A DNA stretch of 14,822 bases from an uncultured Streptococcus sp. (GTDB lineage: Bacteria > Bacillota > Bacilli > Lactobacillales > Streptococcaceae): NCBI GenBank assembly GCA_934201655.1, contig CAKPXD010000019.1, positions 1 to 14,822 of the forward strand. Direction: 5' to 3'. Shown in pieces: positions 7,739-14,567 of this stretch. How positions within the stretch are numbered: the stretch's first letter is position 1; each line of letters starts with the position of its first letter. The notes below the pieces were generated by a model that did not search any database, was not told the DNA's origin, and was given only the letters and a program-made list of their open reading frames with translations. Position numbers and translations under genes: made by a program.

Positions 7739-8317
7739 ATGGAACATCATTTTAATCATCGAGCAGAATCTTTCGACTCTCCCAAAAACCAATTTCTAGC
7801 AGACCTTGTAAATGCAGAGATCAAGCAACAAGTCTCTGAGCTATCTACCAAATCAATCCTAGATTTTGGAGGAGGAACTGGACTTATCGCTCTTCCTCTA
7901 GCCAAACAAGCCAAGTCAGTGACCTTGGTTGACATCGCAGAAAAAATGCTGGAGCAAGCTCGTATCAAGGTTAAAAACCAAAAACTTGAAAATCTACACT
8001 TGATTCAACAAGACTTAGTGCTTAAGCCATTAGAGCAAACATTCGATCTCATTATCGTTAGTCGTGTTCTTCATCACATGCCTCATCTTGATTCTAGTCT
8101 AGCTATGTTTCAGGAACATTTGACTCCCAGAGGTCAACTATTTATCGCTGATTATACCGTACCAGATGGAGGAAACCATGGTTTTATTATTTCGGAACTT
8201 GAGGAGACTCTTAAAAATCATGGCTTCTCAGACATTCAGACCCAAATACTTTATAGTTCCGACGATCTTTTCCTTGATAAACCTTCTCAACTATTTCTCA
8301 TATCGGCGATAAGATAA
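7739..8317 (+). CDS. Class I SAM-dependent methyltransferase (UbiE/type 11-like)
   Basis: A 192-residue cytoplasmic methyltransferase of unknown substrate. SAM-binding motif I is LDFGGGTGLI at 41-50. The acidic residue ending the second strand is D65 in LVDIAEKML. QQDL near 90-93 is motif II-like, and SRVLHHMPHLD around 108-118 is the region seen in UbiE-type small-molecule methyltransferases. The N-terminus (MEHHFNHRAESFDSPKN) resembles the usual opening of this family, which supports the ATG at 7739 although no Shine-Dalgarno precedes it. An extended -10 box six bases upstream indicates a leaderless transcript. It is divergent from recJ with a 215-base gap that otherwise holds only the two promoters. 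A hairpin terminator follows at 8413-8441. No neighbour points to its substrate. Confidence 0.85.
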   Translation: MEHHFNHRAESFDSPKNQFLADLVNAEIKQQVSELSTKSILDFGGGTGLIALPLAKQAKSVTLVDIAEKMLEQARIKVKNQKLENLHLIQQDLVLKPLEQTFDLIIVSRVLHHMPHLDSSLAMFQEHLTPRGQLFIADYTVPDGGNHGFIISELEETLKNHGFSDIQTQILYSSDDLFLDKPSQLFLISAIR

Positions 8318-8412
8318 TCACTTCTTAGAACAAGCGCTGAAATAATTCTACTTCATTTTTTCTTCAGTCATCAAGCTTTTTAGTCTACTTTTTCCAACTA
8401 TTTCTATTATAA

Positions 8413-8441
8413 AAACTCTCCTTAAAAAATAAGGAGAGTTT
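8413..8441 (+). terminator. Terminator after the methyltransferase gene
   Basis: An 11-bp perfect stem (AAACTCTCCTT with AAGGAGAGTTT) around an A-rich seven-base loop. The plus-strand T-run is short (TTTCTTGTT), while the minus-strand side has TTTTTAT. It separates the methyltransferase from the pulA promoter. Confidence 0.75.
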
Positions 8442-8466
8442 CTTGTTGCCATAAAACAAATATCTA

Positions 8467-8480
8467 GGAAAACGCTTGCA
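8467..8480 (+). promoter_or_regulatory. Probable CcpA cre site at the pulA promoter
   Basis: GGAAAACGCTTGCA matches the core cre pattern TGNAARCGNWWWCA except for the first T and one W. It overlaps the -35 box of the pulA promoter, so a bound CcpA would block RNA polymerase. This is what carbon-catabolite repression of a polysaccharide-degrading enzyme would need. Confidence 0.6.
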
Positions 8481-8504
8481 TAATTTTTTACCTCGTGTTA
8501 TACT
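8476..8504 (+). promoter_or_regulatory. Promoter of pulA
   Basis: -35 TTGCAT (8476-8481), a 17-base spacer, and -10 TATACT (8499-8504) preceded by TGT as an extended -10. The leader would be about 25 bases and contains AGGAG ahead of the ATG. Confidence 0.8.
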
Positions 8505-8535
8505 AATTTTAAAATAAATTTATAGGAGACTATTG

Positions 8536-11500
8536 ATGAAAAACATATTCCCTCAACGCGAGAAAAAAATGGTTTATAGTATCCGTTCTTTGAAAAACGG
8601 AACAGGATCAGTCCTTATCGGAGCGAGCTTTATCCTACTTGCTCTTGCAACTCCTCATGTTGCTGCAGATGAGAACTTATCAAGCACTAGAGAAAATGTA
8701 AGCGCTGTTACTGTTAACCCTGTAGATACAGATTCTATGCCAACTCCAAGTCCTGTTTCTGGCCAAAACAATGAAAACGATTCCCTTAAAACTGAAGAAA
8801 AGGCTAAAGAATCTGAAGTAGCTTTAACTACTGAAAGTGCTAAAGCTGAGGGTACTACAACCAATCCTTCTAGCAATCAAGTAGAAAAGAAAGAAGAGCC
8901 AGCCACACCTTCAGAGGATAAAAAAACTGAAGTAGCTGCAAGTCCAGTTTCAGATGAAAAAACAAAAGTAGAAACTAATTCTGAAACTCCAATCGCAGAC
9001 AACTACTTCCGTATCCATGTAAAAAAACTCCCAGAAGAAACTAAGGATTCTCAAGGACTCTGGACCTGGGACGATGTCGAAAAACCATCTGAAAATTGGC
9101 CAAATGGAGCCCAGTCATTTAAAGATGCCAAACAAGACGACTACGGCTATTACCTAGATGTCAAACTCAAAAACGAACAAGCCAAGAAAGTCAGCTTCCT
9201 CATCAATAATAGCAAAGGTGATAACCTTACTGGAGACCGTTCGGTAGAGCTTCTTTCTCCAAAGATGAATGAAGCCTGGCTAGATGAAAGCTACAAGGTA
9301 TACAACTACCGTCCTCAACCAGCTGGAACTGTTCGTGTCAACTATTTCCGCACCGATGGAAATTACGATAAAAAATCCCTCTGGTACTGGGGTGATGTCA
9401 AAAACCCAAGCAGTGGAGAATGGCCTGACGGTACTGACTTTACCGCAACAGGAAAATATGGCCGTTACATTGATATCCCACTCAATGAAGCTGCTAGAGA
9501 ATTTGGATTTTTACTATTAGATAAAAGCAAGAAAGGCGATGATGTGAAAATCAGAAAAGAAGACTATAAATTCACAGATTTGAAAAATCACAGTCAAATT
9601 TTCCTCAAAGATGATGACGAAACCATCTACACCAACCCCTACTATGTGCACGATATCCGCATGACTGGTGCCCAACACGTGGCTAAATCTCGTATCGAAA
9701 GCAGCTTTTCTACCCTAGTTGGAGCTAAGAAAGACGATATCCTCAAACACTCCGGCATCACTGATTATCAAGGAAATAAAGTAGCTATCACAGACGTGGA
9801 AGTGGATGAAGCTGGTAAGAAAGTGACCTATATCGGCGACTTCTCTGACACTCAAAACCCTTACACTGTCAGCTACAATTCAGACCGATTTACCACACGT
9901 TCTAGCTGGCGTCTCAAAGACGAGACTTATAGTTACGATGGCCCACTCGGTGCAACTCTTAAAAAAGATGGCAAACGTGTTGATTTGACTCTCTGGTCTC
10001 CAAGTGCTGATAAAGTTTCCGTTGTCGTCTACGACAAGAAGGACCCTGAAAAAGTTGTTGGAACCGTCGCCCTTGAAAAGGGAGAAAAAGGAACCTGGAA
10101 ACAAACCCTGGATGCAAACTCGGGTCTCGGTATTAGCAACTACACTGGCTACTACTACCACTACCAAATCGAGCGCCAAGGTAAAACTGTTCTCGTTCTT
10201 GACCCTTATGCCAAATCATTAGCGGCTTGGAATAGTGACCTAGCAAAAACAGATAACGCTCATAAGGTCGCTAAAGCTGCCTTTGTCGATCCAGCGAAGT
10301 TAGGTCCACAAGACTTGACTTATGGTAAGATTCGCAACTTCAAATCACGTGAAGATGCTGTCATCTACGAGGCACATGTTCGCGACTTCACTTCAGATCC
10401 TGCCATCGCAAAAGATTTGACTAAACCATTTGGTACCTTTGGAGCCTTTATCGAGAAGCTCGATTATCTCAAAGATCTAGGGGTTACTCATATCCAACTC
10501 CTCCCAGTCTTGTCTTACTACTATGTCAATGAATTGAAAAACAAAGAGCGATTATCTGCCTATGCTTCAAGCAACAGCAACTACAACTGGGGATATGACC
10601 CTCAAAACTACTTCTCCTTGACTGGTATGTACTCAAGTAATCCTAAGGACCCAGAAAAACGTATCGCGGAATTCAAAAATCTCATCAACGAAATCCATAA
10701 ACGTGGCATGGGAGCTATCTTGGACGTGGTCTACAACCATACTGCCAACGTCGATATCTTTGAAGACCTTGAGCCAAACTACTACCACTTTATGGACGCA
10801 GACGGAACTCCACGTACTAGCTTTGGAGGCGGTCGTTTAGGAACAACCCACTACATGTCTAAACGTGTCTTGGTAGATTCTATCAAGTATCTGGTTGACA
10901 CCTACAAAGTGGATGGTTTCCGTTTCGATATGATGGGTGATCACGATGCGGCTTCAATCGAAGAAGCATACAAGGCTGCACGCGCCCTCAATCCAAACCT
11001 TATCATGTTAGGTGAAGGCTGGAGAACCTACACTGGTGATGAAAATACGCCTGTACAACCTGCTGACCAAGATTGGATGAAGAAAACAGATACTGTCGCT
11101 GTCTTTTCAGACGACATCCGCAACAACCTCAAGTCTGGCTATCCAAACGAAGGGCAGCCTGCCTTTATCACAGGTGGCAAACGCGATATCAATACCATCT
11201 TTAAAAATCTCATTGCTCAACCAACCAACTTTGAAGCGGATAACCCAGGAGATGTTATTCAGTATATCGCAGCCCACGATAACTTGACTCTATTTGACAT
11301 CATTGCCCAATCTATCAAAAAAGACCCAAGTAAGGCCGAAAACTATGCGGAAATCCATCGTCGTTTACGACTTGGAAACCTCATGGTCTTAACAGCACAA
11401 GGAACACCATTTATCCACTCTGGTCAGGAATATGGACGTACCAAACAATTCTTGGACCCAGCCTACAAAACTCCTGTTTCAGAGGATAAGGTTCCAAACA

Positions 11501-12273
11501 AGTCCCACTTGTTGCGTGATAAAGACGGCAATCCATTTGTCTATCCATACTTTATCCATGACTCTTATGACTCTAGCGATGCTGTCAACAAGTTTGACTG
11601 GACCAAGGCAACAGATAAAAAAGCATATCCTGAAAATGTTAAGAGTCGCGACTACATGAAAGGATTGATTGCTCTTCGTCAATCTACAGATGCCTTCCGA
11701 CTCAAGAGTCTACAAGATATCAAGGAGCGTGTCCGCCTCATTACTGTCCCAGGACAAAATGGTGTTGAAAAAGAAGACGTGGTTATCGGCTACCAAATCA
11801 CAGCTCCAAATGGGGATATCTACGCTGTCTTTGTCAATGCAGATGATAAAGAACGTGAATTCACTCTAGAAAGAGACTTTGCCCACTTAAGAAAGGCCGA
11901 AGTCTTGGCTGATGAAAACCAAGCAGGACCATTAGGAATTGCCAACCCGCAAGGTCTCGAATGGACTGAAAAAGGCTTGAGATTAAACGCTCTTACGGCT
12001 GTTGTCCTCCGCCTATCTCAAGGTGGTGCCATTGTCGCTCCAGCTGTGGAAGAAAAGCCAGAATTTGATCTTTCTAGCTTGAAAGTAGAACAAAATCAGG
12101 CCCAAAACCTAGCTGTAAATCCTGAAACTCAAGAAACTGTTGTAGAGGCTCTTTCTCAAAAAGTCCTTCCAAACACAGGAACTGAAAACAAATCACCTCT
12201 TGCTCTTGCTGGATTCAGCATTCTGTCCCTTCTTGGACTTGGAAGCTTCCTAAAGAAAAAAGAGGAAAAATAG
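8536..12273 (+). CDS. pulA: Cell-wall-anchored pullulanase PulA/SpuA
   Basis: A surface pullulanase (1245 residues) that cuts alpha-1,6 bonds in pullulan and glycogen branches. In order it has: a YSIRK/GS-type signal peptide (YSIRSLKNG at 14-22, cleavage near A44); a Thr/Glu/Lys-rich spacer (45-155); two CBM41 glycogen-binding modules (about 157-255 with W176/W178, and 265-365 with W283/W285); a CBM48-like module (about 470-570); and the GH13 barrel. The barrel carries YNWGYDP (683-689), DVVYNHT (730-736), nucleophile D798 in GFRFDMMG, acid/base E827 in GEGW, and AHDN (913-916). The C-terminus has LPNTG at 1211-1215, a hydrophobic stretch and KKKEEK, so sortase A should attach it to peptidoglycan. 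ATG 8536 is preferred over TTG 8533 because AGGAG lies seven bases before it. It closely resembles pneumococcal SpuA, but the linker before LPxTG looks shorter. Confidence 0.97.
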   Translation: MKNIFPQREKKMVYSIRSLKNGTGSVLIGASFILLALATPHVAADENLSSTRENVSAVTVNPVDTDSMPTPSPVSGQNNENDSLKTEEKAKESEVALTTESAKAEGTTTNPSSNQVEKKEEPATPSEDKKTEVAASPVSDEKTKVETNSETPIADNYFRIHVKKLPEETKDSQGLWTWDDVEKPSENWPNGAQSFKDAKQDDYGYYLDVKLKNEQAKKVSFLINNSKGDNLTGDRSVELLSPKMNEAWLDESYKVYNYRPQPAGTVRVNYFRTDGNYDKKSLWYWGDVKNPSSGEWPDGTDFTATGKYGRYIDIPLNEAAREFGFLLLDKSKKGDDVKIRKEDYKFTDLKNHSQIFLKDDDETIYTNPYYVHDIRMTGAQHVAKSRIESSFSTLVGAKKDDILKHSGITDYQGNKVAITDVEVDEAGKKVTYIGDFSDTQNPYTVSYNSDRFTTRSSWRLKDETYSYDGPLGATLKKDGKRVDLTLWSPSADKVSVVVYDKKDPEKVVGTVALEKGEKGTWKQTLDANSGLGISNYTGYYYHYQIERQGKTVLVLDPYAKSLAAWNSDLAKTDNAHKVAKAAFVDPAKLGPQDLTYGKIRNFKSREDAVIYEAHVRDFTSDPAIAKDLTKPFGTFGAFIEKLDYLKDLGVTHIQLLPVLSYYYVNELKNKERLSAYASSNSNYNWGYDPQNYFSLTGMYSSNPKDPEKRIAEFKNLINEIHKRGMGAILDVVYNHTANVDIFEDLEPNYYHFMDADGTPRTSFGGGRLGTTHYMSKRVLVDSIKYLVDTYKVDGFRFDMMGDHDAASIEEAYKAARALNPNLIMLGEGWRTYTGDENTPVQPADQDWMKKTDTVAVFSDDIRNNLKSGYPNEGQPAFITGGKRDINTIFKNLIAQPTNFEADNPGDVIQYIAAHDNLTLFDIIAQSIKKDPSKAENYAEIHRRLRLGNLMVLTAQGTPFIHSGQEYGRTKQFLDPAYKTPVSEDKVPNKSHLLRDKDGNPFVYPYFIHDSYDSSDAVNKFDWTKATDKKAYPENVKSRDYMKGLIALRQSTDAFRLKSLQDIKERVRLITVPGQNGVEKEDVVIGYQITAPNGDIYAVFVNADDKEREFTLERDFAHLRKAEVLADENQAGPLGIANPQGLEWTEKGLRLNALTAVVLRLSQGGAIVAPAVEEKPEFDLSSLKVEQNQAQNLAVNPETQETVVEALSQKVLPNTGTENKSPLALAGFSILSLLGLGSFLKKKEEK

Positions 12274-12315
12274 GGCTATAGACTTCAATAAAACAGCACG
12301 TCACAAATAATTAAT

Positions 12316-12347
12316 AAAAAGCAAGAACTAAAAATTCTTGCTTTTTT
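12316..12347 (+). terminator. Strong bidirectional terminator after pulA
   Basis: AAAAAGCAAGAA pairs with TTCTTGCTTTTT across a seven-base loop (12-bp stem), with a T6 run on the plus strand. The minus-strand side has TTTTTATTAATT. It would stop pulA transcripts and any transcript coming leftward through the small peptide ORF. Confidence 0.92.
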
Positions 12348-12418
12348 ACATGAGCGAGTTAAAATAGAGACTTTTATGACCAAAGAATTTCCTTATAGGA
12401 TAAAAGAAGAGCTAGGAA

Positions 12419-12517
12419 TCATAATCCGTAGAAGAACACAAAGAGCCACTTTAATGTCACACATAGAGCTACAAATTCACGGATAAAGGCTGATACAATT
12501 CCTGTAACAAGATACAT
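12419..12517 (-). CDS. Candidate 32-residue hydrophobic peptide
   Basis: A short reading frame in a gap otherwise without genes. It encodes 32 residues beginning MYLVTGIVSAFIREF and ending WLFVFFYGL. Nearly all of it could lie in a membrane, with only R13, E14 and K23 charged. A good Shine-Dalgarno (AAAGGAGAAGAAG) lies at the right distance before the ATG. It is followed by a bidirectional terminator and preceded by the rrf2 terminator, so it sits in its own slot. Its promoter is unclear: only a TATGAT-like -10 (12546-12551) without a -35 is visible, so it may depend on read-through from rrf2. I do not recognise the family. Small membrane protein, toxin-like peptide and signalling peptide all remain possible, and it may not be translated. 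Confidence 0.45.
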   Translation of the reverse strand: MYLVTGIVSAFIREFVALCVTLKWLFVFFYGL

Positions 12518-12559
12518 CTTCTTCTCCTTTATCTAATTAAATTTCATCATAATTAGCTA

Positions 12560-12588
12560 AAAATAAAAAGAGGACCTTAGGTCCTCTT
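12560..12588 (-). terminator. Terminator of the rrf2 gene
   Basis: A 9-bp perfect stem (AAGAGGACC with GGTCCTCTT, loop TTA/TAA). On the minus strand TTTTTATTTT follows it, only a few bases after the stop codon. Confidence 0.9.
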
Positions 12589-12592
12589 AATT

Positions 12593-13024
12593 TTAGATTC
12601 TTGCTTCTGCATCCGCCACTACTCGGGCCAGACTAGTTTGGCTTAATTCTTCTTCCATGGCTTCTTGAATTTTATCTAACTTTTCATCTAAAACCCCATG
12701 GATATTGGCTCCTACTGGACAGTCAGGATTAGGATTATCATGGAAACTAAAGAGTTGTCCAGTCTTTCCAAGGCATTCCACCGCTTGATAAATATCCAAA
12801 AGACTAATATCCTCAAGATTTTTGATAATCTCTGCCCCTCCAGTTCCACGCGCGACGGAAATCAAGTCTGCTTTTTTCAGTTGGGACAAAGTTTTTCGGA
12901 TAATAACAGGATTGACTCCAACACTACTAGCTAGAAAATCGCTGGTCACCTTGCTTTCCTTCCCTTTTAGGGCAATGATTACCAACATATGTGTCGCAAT
13001 GGTAAATCGGCTTGAAATTTGCAT
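12593..13024 (-). CDS. Rrf2-family transcriptional regulator (YwnA-like)
   Basis: A small DNA-binding regulator of 143 residues. The N-terminal winged helix opens MQISSRFTIATHMLVIIA, with LASSVGVNPVIIRKTLSQLKKADLI as recognition region and ARGTGGAEI as wing. A dimer helix follows, then a tail helix (EKLDKIQEAMEEEL). Rrf2 proteins that bind Fe-S clusters use three closely spaced cysteines. Here only C84 and C102 occur, so a cluster like that of IscR or NsrR is unlikely and the YwnA/CymR-like branch fits better. The ATG at 13024 is chosen because AAAGGAGG lies five bases upstream and the family begins with M-x-I-S-x-R; an ATG further upstream (13048) has no RBS. It has a near-perfect promoter and its own terminator. 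Targets are unknown, and autoregulation is common in the family. Confidence 0.9.
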   Translation of the reverse strand: MQISSRFTIATHMLVIIALKGKESKVTSDFLASSVGVNPVIIRKTLSQLKKADLISVARGTGGAEIIKNLEDISLLDIYQAVECLGKTGQLFSFHDNPNPDCPVGANIHGVLDEKLDKIQEAMEEELSQTSLARVVADAEARI

Positions 13025-13070
13025 GCAGTCCTCCTTTATTATCAACAAAGCTCATTCTTCTCTTATATTT

Positions 13071-13098
13071 ATTATATCTCCTAGAGTTGTAATGTCAA
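13071..13098 (-). promoter_or_regulatory. Promoter of the rrf2 gene
   Basis: Consensus TTGACA (13093-13098) and TATAAT (13071-13076) with a 16-base spacer, giving a leader of about 40 bases. The -35 overlaps the stop codon of the upstream phosphoesterase gene, so the regulator can be expressed independently of it. Confidence 0.85.
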
Positions 13099-13934
13099 GA
13101 GTTACGACTAAGCCAGTCGTCCAATTCAACATCATGTCCTTGACTCTGGGCGATTTCGTGCAACAAGTCCTGATTATGGGTATGGTGAATTCCATTGACT
13201 AAGCTTTCATAGTACACCTCATAGTAGGGCAATTTCAAATCTCTAGCCAATTGTAATTCTGACTCAACATCGTAATCAACACGTCGAAAGTCTACATCCT
13301 TCAGTCCTTTGTCATCAAAGTCCAAAATCATATACTGGGCTCGCAAGTCCCCACGCAGACTTGCTGATAAAAAGAATGGTTGCCCAATCGAACCAGGGTT
13401 CAAAATAAGTTGCCCACCACTTCCATAGCGAAGAAACTGTTGATGAATATGCCCATAAATCGCAATATCACAGTCAGGATTGGTTACCAAACGGTCAAAA
13501 TCTTCCTGCTTACCAAGATGAATCAGTTCTCTTCCCCAATTTTTATCCGGCAAATGATGGCTTATCCCTACCTTCAGATTCCCAAACTGGCGGTGGATGT
13601 GCATGGGAAATGCCTGTAGAGCTTCAATTTCATCTAGACTAATTTCTTCCATGATATACTGGCATTGACGCAAGAGATAGCGATGACTGGGCCTACTCGT
13701 ATCTAATTTTCGATGAGCAGCCCGCCACAAACTCTCTTCCCAATTCCCCAAAACTCGAACCGTAATTGGCAAACCTTCCAATTGTCGGAGAATGTTTTTT
13801 CGGCCGGTTCCTGGCATGAGAATATCTCCCAAAAGCCAATATTCCTCAGCGCCTGCCTTCTCTGCATCTGCTAAAACAGCTTCTAGTGCTCTTGTATTTC
13901 CATGGATATCTGAAAGTACCGCAATTTTTGTCAT
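13095..13934 (-). CDS. Calcineurin-like metallophosphoesterase
   Basis: A 279-residue cytoplasmic enzyme of the YfcE/MJ0936-like phosphodiesterase family. The metal-binding motifs are in order: SDIHGN (D9, H11), LLGDIL (D37), GNWEES (N64), ISHHLP (H126) and YGHIHQQF (161-164), with NPGSIGQP at 179-186. The GNW in place of the usual GNHD or GNCD is a variant of the third block, but the metal ligand N64 is kept. The substrate cannot be read from sequence; relatives hydrolyse phosphodiesters, including cyclic nucleotides. The start has AGAGGGG a few bases upstream and a strong promoter. The downstream rrf2 gene is 70 bases away on the same strand and has its own promoter. No terminator separates the two, so part of the rrf2 message may also come from here. 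Confidence 0.9.
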   Translation of the reverse strand: MTKIAVLSDIHGNTRALEAVLADAEKAGAEEYWLLGDILMPGTGRKNILRQLEGLPITVRVLGNWEESLWRAAHRKLDTSRPSHRYLLRQCQYIMEEISLDEIEALQAFPMHIHRQFGNLKVGISHHLPDKNWGRELIHLGKQEDFDRLVTNPDCDIAIYGHIHQQFLRYGSGGQLILNPGSIGQPFFLSASLRGDLRAQYMILDFDDKGLKDVDFRRVDYDVESELQLARDLKLPYYEVYYESLVNGIHHTHNQDLLHEIAQSQGHDVELDDWLSRNS

Positions 13935-13962
13935 ATGATCCCCTCTTGCCTTCTCTCCTTTA

Positions 13963-13990
13963 ATTATAACACTCTCAAAACCAAAGTCAA
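13963..13990 (-). promoter_or_regulatory. Promoter of the metallophosphoesterase gene
   Basis: Minus-strand TTGACT (13985-13990), a 16-base spacer and TATAAT (13963-13968) preceded by TGT as an extended -10. It is divergent from the uspA promoter. Confidence 0.8.
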
Positions 13991-14018
13991 AAGCATCTTG
14001 TTTGCTATCATTTTTTAC

Positions 14019-14047
14019 TTTACTTTTTTAGTGAAAAGGATTACAAT
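14019..14047 (+). promoter_or_regulatory. Promoter of the universal stress protein gene
   Basis: TTTACT (14019-14024), a 17-base spacer and TACAAT (14042-14047). It is a moderate sigma-A-type match. The leader carries GAGGAGG ahead of the ATG at 14079. Confidence 0.65.
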
Positions 14048-14078
14048 GAAGGTGATAAGAAATGAGGAGGTTTTTGCT

Positions 14079-14531
14079 ATGACACAACGTTACGAAAACA
14101 TCATGGTAGCAGTCGACGGTTCTAAAGAAGCTGATTTGGCTTTTATCAAAGGAGTTCAGTCAGCATTACGTAACCAGGCTAAATTAACCATTGCGCATGT
14201 AATCGATACTCGTGCTCTTCAAAGCATTTCAACATTCGATGCAGAAGTTTACGAAGAGTTACAAGTTGAGGCCCAAGATTTGATGGCAGAATATGAAAAG
14301 CGTGCTAGAGACGCTGGTCTTACAGATATTAAAGTTGTCATCGAAATGGGAAATCCTAAAACTCTTTTGGCTAAAACAATCCCTGATCAAGAACATGTTG
14401 ATTTGATTTTGGTTGGAGCAACAGGACTTAACGCCTTCGAACGTTTACTTGTCGGATCTTCATCTGAATATATCCTTCGCCATACAAGTGTTGACCTTCT
14501 CGTCGTTCGAGACAAGGATAAAACTTTATAA
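14079..14531 (+). CDS. Universal stress protein, UspA family, ATP-binding type
   Basis: A single-domain UspA protein of 150 residues, cytoplasmic, of the family linked to survival under stress. MVAVDGSKEADLA near the N-terminus carries the first strand with the conserved Asp. GATG at 113-116 followed by GSSSEY from 126 fits the G-x2-G-x9-G-S/T nucleotide-binding pattern of the ATP-binding class (MJ0577-like). The reading frame is open to 13935, but the ATG at 14079 has GAGGAGG eight bases upstream and gives the standard family N-terminus. Translation from the earlier frame would also start above the promoter. It is a single-gene unit with its own promoter and a terminator shared with the convergent neighbour. 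Confidence 0.94.
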   Translation: MTQRYENIMVAVDGSKEADLAFIKGVQSALRNQAKLTIAHVIDTRALQSISTFDAEVYEELQVEAQDLMAEYEKRARDAGLTDIKVVIEMGNPKTLLAKTIPDQEHVDLILVGATGLNAFERLLVGSSSEYILRHTSVDLLVVRDKDKTL

Positions 14532-14540
14532 AAGGAAAAC

Positions 14541-14567
14541 AAAAGGAGCCAATGCGCTCCTTTTTAT
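14541..14567 (+). terminator. Bidirectional terminator between uspA and the NTP-PPase-like gene
   Basis: AAAAGGAGC pairs with GCTCCTTTT across a six-base loop (9-bp perfect stem), with a T5 run on the plus strand. The minus-strand side continues TTTTGTTTTCC. It abuts the stop codon of the convergent gene. Confidence 0.88.

Larger units (their letters stand above)
12274..12592. other. Intergenic region between pulA and rrf2
   Basis: This 319-base convergent gap holds the pulA terminator, the 32-residue peptide ORF and the rrf2 terminator. A competing plus-strand ORF of 36 codons starting at 12376 (MTKEFPYRIKEELG) has no RBS. The rest shows nothing I can support. Confidence 0.7.

Noticed and set aside
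9880..10179. Minus-strand frame of 99 codons inside pulA
   Set aside because: It is a shadow of the pulA reading frame, with no RBS and no family features.
12376..12486. Plus-strand ORF of 36 codons (MTKEFPYRIKEELG...) opposite the small peptide
   Set aside because: It lacks a Shine-Dalgarno, while the opposite-strand ORF has a good one; a fresh promoter after the pulA terminator is not visible.
12822..13202. Plus-strand frame of 126 codons across rrf2 and the phosphoesterase end
   Set aside because: It is antisense to two supported genes and to a consensus promoter, with no RBS.
13935..14078. 48-residue N-terminal extension of the stress protein
   Set aside because: It would begin upstream of the promoter; the ATG at 14079 has a strong RBS and gives the standard UspA start.
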